DNA of 16,444 nucleotides, taken from the NCBI GenBank assembly GCA_964364855.1, contig CAYINU010000042.1, positions 1-16,444 of the forward strand, in the 5' to 3' direction. The first letter of the stretch is position 1; every line of letters begins with the position of its first letter. The translations under genes were made by a program, and so were the position numbers. The notes below the pieces were generated by a model. The model had not been told where the DNA came from. It ran no database searches and saw nothing but the letters and a program-made list of their open reading frames with translations. The DNA is from CAYINU01 sp964364855 (GTDB lineage: Bacteria > Margulisbacteria > Marinamargulisbacteria > CAYINU01). This document shows, in pieces, positions 7,624 through 14,206 of the stretch.

Positions 7624-7682
7624 TCTAACATCGCTTTTGTGCTTCTGTGATACGATGAAAACAAGTTATTTTTAGTTATCAC
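7624..7682. repeat. 60-base direct repeat, copy 2
   Basis: Second copy of the repeat at 6309-6368, same orientation, differing by about four substitutions and one missing base. It ends directly at the ribosome site AGGAGGG (7683-7689) of the small gene at 7696. In this copy CTGTGATA (7645-7652) and TATCACAG (7677-7684) form a perfect 8-base inverted repeat that is broken in copy 1. Confidence 0.85.
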
Positions 7683-7695
7683 AGGAGGGTTAAAT

Positions 7696-7860
7696 ATGGT
7701 AAAGCGCATTTTGGGTATTTTGGTGCTCGTGGTTCCAACATTGACCCTGATTAATTTTTTTGTGGATATCAAAGACCTCTGGTGGGCGATCGATTACTAT
7801 TCCATCGTCTTTACCACTATTGGCGGAATCGTCATTTTGCGCGACTCCTGGAAATCATAG
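7696..7860 (+). CDS. 54-residue membrane peptide of unknown function
   Basis: An excellent ribosome site AGGAGGG (7683-7689) lies 6 bases before the ATG, which makes this short frame credible. The product has two likely membrane helices: ILGILVLVVPTLTLINFFV (about residues 5-23) and YYSIVFTTIGGIVIL (about 34-48), joined by DIKDLWWAID and ending RDSWKS. The positive VKR at the N-terminus favours the N-terminus inside. I recognise no family. It is preceded by copy 2 of the 60-base repeat, whose 8-base inverted repeat could pair into the first two bases of the ribosome site. It stands alone; the next gene downstream is mgtE on the other strand. Confidence 0.72.
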   Translation: MVKRILGILVLVVPTLTLINFFVDIKDLWWAIDYYSIVFTTIGGIVILRDSWKS

Positions 7861-7910
7861 CCTAATCGCGCTTCGCAGTTTCTACCAAGGAGCTCCCAGG
7901 TGTAGGGTTT

Positions 7911-8125
7911 GGATTACACTTCGTGGTCGCCACCGTGTGGCTTCGTTTCCGAACGAAGTGAGGCAAGGCCCAAGAGGCCGGAGAAGGGGTGAGGAGCGTA
8001 CCCGCGACGGAACCGCAGTACTGAGGTGACTAAATGTCACGTCAGGACAAGGCTGCCCGGCTGGCTCGAAGAGCCATGAAGGGGCCATCCGAATTCATTT
8101 CGGATGAGGGGCGACGCGAGCCCCT
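7911..8125. repeat. Run of adjacent hairpins between the membrane peptide gene and mgtE
   Basis: Between the two genes almost every segment folds on itself: GTGG-tcg-CCAC (7923-7933), CTTCGTT-tccg-AACGAAG (7941-7958), GGCC-caaga-GGCC (7967-7979), GGGT/ACCC (7987-8003), CTGAgGTGAC-taaat-GTCACgTCAG (8021-8045), TGGCTC-gaa-GAGCCA (8062-8076), CATCCGAA-ttcat-TTCGGATG (8086-8106) and AGGGGC/GCCCCT (8107-8125). The last one overlaps the mgtE stop and may end that transcript. The left end (7912-7945) is related to 13028-13072. The element could be a mosaic of intergenic repeats or a structured RNA; no promoter or T-tract decides. Confidence 0.6.
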
Positions 8126-9504
8126 TATAATAAGGTTCCCCGCAGGACCAAAATTGCGATGGAAAAGTAGATTACCAGGCCTGCGACATCCACCAGTGTG
8201 GCAACAAAGGGTGCAGAGGAGGCGGCGGGGTCGAATTCGAATCGTTTCAATATAAAGGGCAGCATGGAGCCGGTCAGCGTTCCCCACAGCACCACGCCCA
8301 GTAGCGACAATGCGACGGTAGCCCCCACCAAAAACCAGTGCGGGCCATAAATGTCGGTAAACCGCGTCCAGACTAAGATGCGCAAAAAACCGATCACGCC
8401 CAAAATGCTACCCAAAATGAGGCCGGACAAGCTTTCCCGCCAAAAGACCATTTTCCAATCTTTGGGTTCCAGTTCCCCGGTTACCATGGCTCGGATGATC
8501 AGGGTTGCAGCCTGGGAGCCGGAATTCCCGCCGCTGGAAATAATTAACGGAACAAACAAGGCCAGAACAACGGCCTTGGCCAATTCGTTTTCAAAAAAAG
8601 CCATGGCAGTGGCTGTTAGCATTTCTCCCAAGAACAGCACGGTCAGCCATCCCGCGCGCCGCTTGACCATTTCCCACAACGGAGTTGAGGTATAAGGATA
8701 GTCCAGGGCTTCCAACCCCCCGAATTTTTGCAGGTCTTCGGTATATTGATCTTCAACGATGTCCATCACGTCGTCGATGGTGACAATACCGATCAAAAAA
8801 CGGTCGCCATTGACCACAGGCAAGGCCACCCGGTCGTATTTTTTAAACAGCTCTACGGCCTTTTCTTTTTCGTCGGTCACCAGAAGACATGTGTATTGAC
8901 CGTCCGCAATGTCGCTGACCCGGGAACGTGGGTCGGCGAGCAAAATGTCTCGGATACGGATATCCTCGACCAATCGTCCTTGCTCGTCGATGACATAGAT
9001 CACGTTTAACGACTCTTTGTCTTTGCCATGGGTTCGGATATGGTCCAAGACTTCTTGGACGGTCCACGCGGATTTCACGGCTACATAATCCGGCGTCATC
9101 AAACGGCCGACACTTTCTTTGGGATAGCCCAATAGCGATTGGGCTACTTTGCGTTCGTCGGCGGTAAGCAGTTCGATGAGTTGTTTGGCTGCGGGGCCGG
9201 GTAATTCTTCCAACAGCGCGGTACGATCGTCCGGCGCCATGTCGTTGAGGATATTGGCGACTTCTTCATGGCCCAAAGCCCGCAGTAATGACGATTGGGT
9301 TTCAAATTCCAAATACTCAAAGACATCCGATGCCACTTCCCGCGGCAGAATGCGAAATACAATGGCTCTGTCTTGCTCGGACAAGGCGTCAATCAGTTCG
9401 GCTAGGTCGTTAGGGTGCCAGCTTTGAAGCGCCTGCCGCAACTTGGCGAACTGGCGGTTATCGAGCAAGGTTTGAACGTCTGAAGCCAACACTGTTTTGT
9501 CCAT
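8125..9504 (-). CDS. mgtE: Magnesium transporter MgtE
   Basis: A 459-residue, full-length MgtE: Mg2+ channel/transporter of the inner membrane, gated by cytosolic Mg2+. Order of parts: an acidic helical N domain (about 8-125), paired CBS domains (about 135-255, with LMTPDYVAVKSAWTVQEVLDHIR and IGIVTIDDVMDIVEDQ), the plug helix (GLEALDYPYTSTPLWEMVKRR), and a five-helix membrane part starting WLTVLFLGEMLTATAMAFF. The signature SSGGNSGSQAATLIIRAM and the last helix DPAASSAPFVATLVDVAG, which holds the pore Asp that selects Mg2+, are intact. No ribosome site precedes the ATG; a TAGAAT -10 box ends 8 bases upstream, so a near-leaderless mRNA is likely. I see no M-box Mg2+ riboswitch in the short upstream region. 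It is divergent from the helicase gene at 9756. Confidence 0.96.
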   Translation of the reverse strand: MDKTVLASDVQTLLDNRQFAKLRQALQSWHPNDLAELIDALSEQDRAIVFRILPREVASDVFEYLEFETQSSLLRALGHEEVANILNDMAPDDRTALLEELPGPAAKQLIELLTADERKVAQSLLGYPKESVGRLMTPDYVAVKSAWTVQEVLDHIRTHGKDKESLNVIYVIDEQGRLVEDIRIRDILLADPRSRVSDIADGQYTCLLVTDEKEKAVELFKKYDRVALPVVNGDRFLIGIVTIDDVMDIVEDQYTEDLQKFGGLEALDYPYTSTPLWEMVKRRAGWLTVLFLGEMLTATAMAFFENELAKAVVLALFVPLIISSGGNSGSQAATLIIRAMVTGELEPKDWKMVFWRESLSGLILGSILGVIGFLRILVWTRFTDIYGPHWFLVGATVALSLLGVVLWGTLTGSMLPFILKRFEFDPAASSAPFVATLVDVAGLVIYFSIAILVLRGTLL

Positions 9505-9512
9505 AACGATTC

Positions 9513-9518
9513 ATTCTA
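9513..9518 (-). promoter_or_regulatory. Candidate -10 box of mgtE
   Basis: TAGAAT on the minus strand (5 of 6 to consensus) ends 8 bases before the mgtE ATG, and no Shine-Dalgarno site intervenes. No clear -35 box is seen at 16-18 bases; an A8 run occupies part of that spacing. Confidence 0.35.
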
Positions 9519-9564
9519 GTTTTTTTTCGGGGGCAAGGAAAGCAGGTATTAAAATAGACCGCCC

Positions 9565-9593
9565 TTGACATATGCTGCGAAACCCCCCATACT
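9565..9593 (+). promoter_or_regulatory. Promoter of the DEAD-box helicase gene, with long leader
   Basis: A perfect -35 TTGACA (9565-9570) lies 17 bases before CATACT (9588-9593, 4 of 6). The predicted start near 9600 leaves a leader of about 155 bases before the ATG at 9756. Confidence 0.6.
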
Positions 9594-9755
9594 TCCCACC
9601 AAGGGATACGAATCTCTTTCAATTACAAAGTCTGCAAATCTCCCCTCTCGTAGACTCCAGGCAGAATCTCCTCCCACGACGTTCTTCCTTCTTGTAGCGC
9701 AAAGAGTTTCACCCCATTTAACGGGCACAGTTTGCCTACAAAGGAAGTTATTAAT

Positions 9756-10946
9756 ATGTCTACATTTGCCGAATTCGGTTTACCCGAAGCGTTGCAGGCT
9801 TCATTGGCTGCGATGCATTTCACGGAGCCTACCCCTATCCAGTCCGAGACCCTGCCTCTAACCTTGGCCGGTCAGGATGTCTTGGCCACTGCCCAAACCG
9901 GCAGCGGAAAAACCGGCGCTTTTTCCATCCCTATCGTGGCACGTATGCTGCAACAGCCGACAGGAACTGCGCTGGTTCTGACCCCGACACGGGAGCTGGC
10001 CACGCAAGTTTATACCGTCATTAATCAATTGCTTGGCCGCAATGGTATCCGCTCAGTTTTGCTGATTGGCGGTGAGCCCCTGGGCCGTCAGTTTCGTGAT
10101 CTTCGATACAATCCCCGCATCATTGTGGGAACGCCTGGACGGATCAACGACCATCTTGATCGCGGTACCTTGCGCTTGAGCGAAACCCAATTTTTGGTGT
10201 TGGACGAAACGGATCGTATGTTGGATATGGGGTTTGGTATTCAGATTGATCAGATCCTCAAACACGTTCCTAAAGAGCGTCAAACCATGATGTTTTCCGC
10301 GACCTTGCCACCGGCTATTTTGAACATGTCTCAAAAGTATCTGCGCAACCCAGGCCGCGTCGAGATCGGCAGGGCCAACGCACCGGTTAGCACCGTCAAG
10401 CAAGAAGTTTTGCGAGTGAGCCGTTCAGAAAAATATGACACCTTGCTCAAGGAATTGGACAAGCGCGTAGGGTCTGTGATTGTTTTTGTGCGGACCAAAC
10501 GCAGTGCTGATGATCTGGCGGAACGACTCTGTGCCGCGAATCACAGTGCTGATGCCATCCATGGCGATCTGACCCAACGCCGCCGCGATCGTGCTATCCG
10601 TGGATTTCGCGCCCAGCATTACCGCATCATGGTCGCTACCGACATTGCGGCACGGGGGTTGGATATTCCGCATATCGCCCACGTGGTGAATTTTGATTTG
10701 CCTGAGTGCCCTGAGGACTATATCCACCGCATCGGCCGCACGGCTCGTGCAGGTGCCGAGGGTTCTGCCTTGAGTTTTGTTCTTCCCGAGGACGGCCGCA
10801 AATGGTCAGCTATTCGGCGGATGCTGGAAACGGGAGACCTACTCGAAGCGCACGATCGGGTTCATTCGCGCGGCTTTTCGGGCGGGGTAAAACCCAAAAA
10901 ACACGCCTACGGCAAACGACATAGCTACGGACAACGCTATCGATAA
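9756..10946 (+). CDS. RhlE-type DEAD-box RNA helicase with DETD in motif II
   Basis: ATP-dependent RNA helicase for RNA remodelling, ribosome assembly or cold adaptation (family knowledge). I start at the ATG at 9756, after AAGGAAG (9741-9747) at 8 bases. Motifs: Q (FTEPTPIQSETLP), I AQTGSGKT, Ia PTRELATQ, Ib TPGR, II DETD (150-153, from DETDRMLDMGF), III SAT, IV VIVFVRTKR, V ATDIAARGLDIP and VI HRIGRTARAG. Motif II has Thr where DEAD has Ala (ACG versus GCG, one base); both acidic residues are kept, so activity is plausible. The core ends near residue 355. The basic tail from about residue 362 to 396 (SRGFSGGVKPKKHAYGKRH and onward) is read from DNA that, on the other strand, encodes a permease C-terminus, so it may be newly acquired. 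Confidence 0.93.
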   Translation: MSTFAEFGLPEALQASLAAMHFTEPTPIQSETLPLTLAGQDVLATAQTGSGKTGAFSIPIVARMLQQPTGTALVLTPTRELATQVYTVINQLLGRNGIRSVLLIGGEPLGRQFRDLRYNPRIIVGTPGRINDHLDRGTLRLSETQFLVLDETDRMLDMGFGIQIDQILKHVPKERQTMMFSATLPPAILNMSQKYLRNPGRVEIGRANAPVSTVKQEVLRVSRSEKYDTLLKELDKRVGSVIVFVRTKRSADDLAERLCAANHSADAIHGDLTQRRRDRAIRGFRAQHYRIMVATDIAARGLDIPHIAHVVNFDLPECPEDYIHRIGRTARAGAEGSALSFVLPEDGRKWSAIRRMLETGDLLEAHDRVHSRGFSGGVKPKKHAYGKRHSYGQRYR

Positions 10947-11078
10947 ACGCGATACAATGGGTTTCCAGGGTGCAAATAGGAGCACGCCGCCCATTAGGCA
11001 GAGCAGAACGGACTCTATCAAGAATTTCTTTGGTTTGCTCCGTGCTAAAATGGTAATCAATATTCCACGAGGAGGTTC
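10839..11078 (-). pseudogene. Relic C-terminus of a MacB/FtsX-like ABC transporter permease
   Basis: The minus frame from 11078 to the TAG at 10839-10841 encodes ARSKPKKFLIESVLLCLMGG, then IVSRLSIALSVAMSFAVGV, FFGFYPARKAARMNPIVRFE. This is the closing signature of MacB/FtsX-type permeases (consensus about QFLIEAVLLSLLGG ... VGxxFGxYPARKAAxLxPIEALR). It has no start or ribosome site, is cut off upstream by a stop at 11079-11081, and appears to lack residues after GG and before FLIES, so it is a fragment. Its last ~108 bases lie antisense within the helicase gene. The upstream part of the permease and its ATPase partner are missing; the gene at 11081 occupies that place. Confidence 0.72.
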
Positions 11079-11080
11079 TT

Positions 11081-11473
11081 ATGGATTGGATACGCGCAAT
11101 TGGAGTGGCGTTAGCGGTATACTTTGTCGCCTTTTTCGTCACTACGGGCAGTATGCGCATGGGGGCAGCGTCGCAAACCACTTGGTTTTTGACCATTAGT
11201 GTGGCGTGGTTGACCATGGCTATTGGCAGCTACTGGTATTTCAAGACGTCCAAAAGCCGAGCCAACATGGTCCACGGGGCATTGATTGGGGTCACCCAGC
11301 TGGTGCTGGGCTTCTTTTTGGATCTGTTTGTGATGATGCCCATCATGATGCCAGGGATGTCACAGACGATAGCTCTCGTGTCGTTTTATAGCCAACCCAC
11401 CTTCATCATCGGGGCCCTCTTTATGGTGGGTATTCCTGCGGTGATGGGACTAATGATGGCGAAAGGCCGCTAA
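11081..11473 (+). CDS. Four-helix integral membrane protein of unknown function
   Basis: 130 residues, mostly hydrophobic, with four likely membrane helices: IGVALAVYFVAFFVTT (about 7-22), TTWFLTISVAWLTMAIGSYW (about 33-52), ALIGVTQLVLGFFLDLFVMM (about 67-86) and PTFIIGALFMVGIPAVMGLM (about 106-125). The loop YFKTSKSRAN carries the positive charge, suggesting that side is cytoplasmic. It contains a Met-rich turn (MMPIMMPGM). I recognise no family beyond 'small conserved membrane protein'. The ribosome site GAGGAGG (11069-11075) is near perfect and the ATG is 5 bases later. A TAAAAT box (11046-11051) upstream could be its -10. The stop codon overlaps the stop of the convergent ABC-F gene. Confidence 0.85.
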   Translation: MDWIRAIGVALAVYFVAFFVTTGSMRMGAASQTTWFLTISVAWLTMAIGSYWYFKTSKSRANMVHGALIGVTQLVLGFFLDLFVMMPIMMPGMSQTIALVSFYSQPTFIIGALFMVGIPAVMGLMMAKGR

Positions 11474-12951
11474 TCCATCTCTTGTTCGAGGTGGTATACG
11501 TACTCCTCATAAGTCCCCGGATAGAGTTGGATGGTCTGGTTTTTGACTTCCAAAATCGCGGTGGCAACGACAGATACAAACGTTCGGTCGTGACTGATAA
11601 ACATAAGGGAGCCTTGGTAGGTCTTTAGGGCCTGAGCCAAGGCTTCCACCGTTTCGAAATCCAAGTGGTTGGTCGGTTCGTCCAGCAGAAGTACGTCTTT
11701 TTTGGATAGCAGAAGCCCTGCCAAACATAGCCTCGCTCTTTCCCCGCCGCTCAGCACCCGCACTTTTTTTTGAACCTCATCACCCTGAAACAAAAAGCTG
11801 CCGGCCATATCCAGCACATCCTGGCGGGGGGTGGTATCTCCGGCAATTTCGTACAGTGCCTCATAAACGGTGTGCTTGTCATTTAGGCGCTGGTACACAT
11901 GCTGGGCGTAGTATCCGATGTCCACTGCGTGTCCCCATGTGAATTTTCCGCTCAGAGCGGCCAGCTCGCCAGCGATGGTTTTTAAAAACGTGGACTTCCC
12001 TTGGCCGTTGTCTCCCAAAATGGCGGTGTGGCTGCCCTTATTTAAATGAAAACTGATAGTACCGGCCACTCGTTTTTCTGGATAGCCGATGGCCAATTTT
12101 TCGGTGGTCAGCAGGGTGCCTTTTTTGACAGGTACTTGGGGCATGCGAATGGTCACGTTGCTCATGGGGTGTTCGATTTCGATGGTTTTGAGCCGGGCCA
12201 TTTGTTTGCGCTTGGATTGGGCTGAAGCGGCCAGTGAGGCCTTGGATCCGAACCGGTCTACAAAGGTCTGAAGGTGCTTTTTCTCCCGTTCCACCGATTT
12301 GTTGTGAGCCATTTTTTGTTCCAGCTGGGCTTGCTTGTAGCTAAAATAGGCCTCAATGCCCCCATTATACGGGGTTAGCTTGCCGTTTTCGACTTCCAGG
12401 GTTTGTTCGCAAGTGCGTTTCAAAAACTCGCGGTCGTGAGACACGATGAGAAAACCCCCTCTGAATTCCTGTAAAAACCGTTCCAAAAACAATAGCGTGC
12501 TCAAATCGAGGTAGTTGGTCGGTTCATCCAGGATCAAAAAATTGGGAGATTTTAAGGCCATGGCGGTGAGCTTGACCCGCATTTGGTATCCACCGGACAG
12601 ACTGCCGATGGGGACATACAGCATGTCCGGTCCCAGTCCGAATTTGGCTGCGGTTTTGCCGCATTCCCATCCGGGCTGCCCACTATAGCGCTCCAAAAAA
12701 TCCGTTACGATTTCGTCCGGGGAAAAGGGGTCTTGCTGTTCCAGGTAGCTTAACCGCAGTTTGGAGTTAAAACGTACAGCGCCGCTGCTTGGCTCTTCTT
12801 CGCCCAGAATGAGTTTACAAAGCGTGGATTTTCCGGCACCGTTTCTGCCAATGACAGCGATTTTTTGACCATGTGAAAACACGACACTTGCGTGATCAAA
12901 AATGCTGCGGGGGCCATAGTGCAAACTGAGATCTGAAATCTGAATCAACAT
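11470..12951 (-). CDS. ABC-F family ATP-binding protein (ribosome-associated type)
   Basis: 493 residues with two ATP-binding domains and no membrane segments, the layout of ABC-F proteins, which act on the ribosome in translation or antibiotic protection rather than in transport. Domain 1: Walker A GRNGAGKS (35-42), signature LSGGYQ (118-123), Walker B LILDEPTNYLD (139-149). The charged linker that enters the ribosome spans about 200-275. Domain 2: GDNGQGKS (313-320), LSGGERA (400-406), LLLDEPTNHLD (421-431) and switch histidine SHD (453-455). It lacks the EttA-type arm in domain 1 and a long C-terminal coiled coil as in Uup, so the subfamily is open. No Shine-Dalgarno site; a promoter (12961-12989) has its -10 box 9 bases before the ATG. 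The 3' end overlaps the convergent gene by 4 bases. Confidence 0.94.
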   Translation of the reverse strand: MLIQISDLSLHYGPRSIFDHASVVFSHGQKIAVIGRNGAGKSTLCKLILGEEEPSSGAVRFNSKLRLSYLEQQDPFSPDEIVTDFLERYSGQPGWECGKTAAKFGLGPDMLYVPIGSLSGGYQMRVKLTAMALKSPNFLILDEPTNYLDLSTLLFLERFLQEFRGGFLIVSHDREFLKRTCEQTLEVENGKLTPYNGGIEAYFSYKQAQLEQKMAHNKSVEREKKHLQTFVDRFGSKASLAASAQSKRKQMARLKTIEIEHPMSNVTIRMPQVPVKKGTLLTTEKLAIGYPEKRVAGTISFHLNKGSHTAILGDNGQGKSTFLKTIAGELAALSGKFTWGHAVDIGYYAQHVYQRLNDKHTVYEALYEIAGDTTPRQDVLDMAGSFLFQGDEVQKKVRVLSGGERARLCLAGLLLSKKDVLLLDEPTNHLDFETVEALAQALKTYQGSLMFISHDRTFVSVVATAILEVKNQTIQLYPGTYEEYVYHLEQEMD

Positions 12952-12960
12952 AAGCGCACT

Positions 12961-12989
12961 ATCCTAGGGGCTATGCGGCGAAAATGCAA
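12961..12989 (-). promoter_or_regulatory. Promoter of the ABC-F gene
   Basis: Minus-strand TTGCAT (12984-12989) and TAGGAT (12961-12966) are 17 bases apart. The -10 box ends 9 bases before the ATG at 12951, which predicts a leader of only about 2-3 bases. Confidence 0.5.
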
Positions 12990-13002
12990 TTCAGCTGGAA
13001 GT

Positions 13003-13079
13003 GTGCGGCTCCGGTTCGACTTGTTTTGATTACGCTCGGCAAAGGCCTCGCGGTCGCCTCCGTGCGGCTCCGGTTCGAC
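13003..13079. repeat. Intergenic repeat: 18-base direct repeat plus a unit shared with 7912-7945
   Basis: GTGCGGCTCCGGTTCGAC occurs twice, at 13003-13020 and 13062-13079. Within the second part, 13047-13072 matches 7920-7945 at 21 of 26 positions, and both are preceded by GATTAC (13028-13033 and 7912-7917). Most differences are C here and T there. No gene is supported in 12952-13201. Confidence 0.6.
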
Positions 13080-13201
13080 CTTGAGGTAGTGACTGGATTT
13101 GGCAGATACGGCATTTTCTCGCGGCGGGAGCATATCAAGGAGGCGAAATGAAATGGAGCCGGTATATGTGACCAAAGCGAAAAAGGACGTAGGTGCCAAA
13201 T

Positions 13202-13275
<74 letters not shown>

Positions 13276-13284
13276 AGGGGTTCT

Positions 13285-13313
13285 ACTGTAACGCATGGGG
13301 CCTGGGACTGCAA
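13285..13313 (-). promoter_or_regulatory. Promoter of tRNA-Arg(CCG)
   Basis: Minus-strand TTGCAG (13308-13313) and TACAGT (13285-13290) are exactly 17 bases apart. The -10 box ends 9 bases before the mature 5' end, so only a short 5' trailer would need removal by RNase P. Confidence 0.6.
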
Positions 13314-13534
13314 TTTACGTTCAGAGGTGTCGAAAACAACACATGTGGTTTAGGACAACAAGGCGAGACTCCCGCGCGCTAGAAAAATCAAAAACGTCCT
13401 CGCCAGACGGTTCGTTTCGAATCAAAAACCAAGACCATGTCGATGACAGCATCCAAAAGCTATTGAACGTGCCTCGCCCTTCCATTTTTGACCAACCCCC
13501 GGTCAGAAGAAATCCCTATCCGATCTGTTAATGT

Positions 13535-13561
13535 GGGGTGGGCCTCGCAAAAGCCCACCCC
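13535..13561 (-). terminator. Strong hairpin after the zinc-ribbon gene
   Basis: GGGGTGGGC (13535-13543) and GCCCACCCC (13553-13561) form a perfect 9-base GC-rich stem with a 9-base loop, 8 bases after the stop of the minus-strand gene. No T-run follows on either strand, so it may act as a Rho-helped terminator or an mRNA 3' stabiliser. The bases from 13314 to 13534 hold no gene that I can support. Confidence 0.6.
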
Positions 13562-13569
13562 GTCTTCGA

Positions 13570-13809
13570 CTACCGTTGCTCTTGTTCGCGGTTGGTAGCG
13601 GAGTGCGTCACTTCTTCCTCTTGTTGGAGGTCGCGTTGGCGGTTGGATTGGGAGCTATAATCCTGGCCTTGCTGGCTTTGCCGGTTACCCTGGGCTTCCA
13701 TGCGCTCTTCGTTGCGATTGCGGCGACGGTCTTGCGCGAGCTGTTCTTCGCTTTGCTGTTGCTTTTTGCGATCGCTTTCGGACTGGTTTTGTTGATTTTG
13801 GTTAACCAT
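13570..13809 (-). CDS. Internal in-frame start: 79-residue Gln-rich product
   Basis: Inside the zinc-ribbon gene, Met80 (ATG 13807-13809) is preceded by AGGAGG (13818-13823, minus strand) at 8 bases. Starting here gives a separate 79-residue disordered, highly polar protein (MVNQNQQNQSESDRKKQQQ to TNREQEQR). The site coincides with the border between the folded zinc ribbon and the low-complexity tail. Either two products are made from one mRNA, or two once-separate genes have fused by loss of a stop codon. No motif suggests a function. Confidence 0.5.
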   Translation of the reverse strand: MVNQNQQNQSESDRKKQQQSEEQLAQDRRRNRNEERMEAQGNRQSQQGQDYSSQSNRQRDLQQEEEVTHSATNREQEQR

Positions 13810-14046
13810 GGGTGTTTCCTCCTGAGTTTGGGTAGGGTGTAAGTGGGTGTTCATACAATGTGCGCAGCAGAAATAGACTCCGTTGCTTTCCATGCCATGA
13901 CCCAAAATGCGGCAACCGCAATGGAGGCAATTGGGCGCCAGACTATAGATGGCACATTCGAAGCTATCAAAAGTATGACGATAGCCATCCATCTCGATCA
14001 CGAAAGTCTTGTCATAGGTATTTCCGCAAACTTCGCAAACAGGCAT
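13570..14046 (-). CDS. Zinc-ribbon protein with Gln/Arg/Glu-rich disordered tail
   Basis: I start at the ATG at 14046, directly after a near-perfect ribosome site AAGGAGGA with 4 bases between. Residues 1-66 form a compact Cys-rich unit: CEVC (4-7), FDSFEC (26-31), CLHCGC (40-45), H50 and CCAHC (60-64), which should bind one or two zinc ions; small stand-alone proteins of this type (MPVCEVCGN start, about 70 residues) are widespread and uncharacterised. From about residue 75 the chain becomes low-complexity, rich in Gln, Arg, Glu, Ser and Asn, with no hydrophobic core and no stop in between. At the junction a second ribosome site and ATG occur (see 13570-13809). It is transcribed from a sigma-70-like promoter at 14154-14182 and followed by a strong hairpin. 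Function unknown. Confidence 0.82.
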   Translation of the reverse strand: MPVCEVCGNTYDKTFVIEMDGYRHTFDSFECAIYSLAPNCLHCGCRILGHGMESNGVYFCCAHCMNTHLHPTQTQEETPMVNQNQQNQSESDRKKQQQSEEQLAQDRRRNRNEERMEAQGNRQSQQGQDYSSQSNRQRDLQQEEEVTHSATNREQEQR

Positions 14047-14153
14047 AATATCCTCCTTAAAATAGTGAATTAAGCCATGATTAAACACCGTCCTTTCTTG
14101 GATCACTCGGATAAGGCAAGACGAAGAAGATATCGGTTTTGGGGAAGCGGTTT

Positions 14154-14182
14154 AATCTAACGATCCTAGGTGGGCGTGTCAA
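14154..14182 (-). promoter_or_regulatory. Promoter of the zinc-ribbon gene
   Basis: A perfect minus-strand -35 TTGACA (14177-14182) lies 17 bases from TAGATT (14154-14159, 4 of 6). The predicted start near 14147 gives a leader of about 100 bases before the AAGGAGGA site. Confidence 0.65.
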
Positions 14183-14206
14183 GTTTTACGCTCGATTACA
14201 ACGGTA

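Noticed and set aside
9505..9755. An M-box magnesium riboswitch for mgtE
   Set aside because: The likely start of transcription is only a few bases before the ATG, and no M-box-like fold was recognised.
10810..11217. A 135-codon minus frame overlapping the helicase end and the membrane protein
   Set aside because: It lies in a different frame from the permease relic and crosses two supported genes; its product shows no domain.
13295..13531. A 78-codon plus frame right of the tRNA
   Set aside because: It overlaps the tRNA promoter, has no ribosome site and no recognisable motif.
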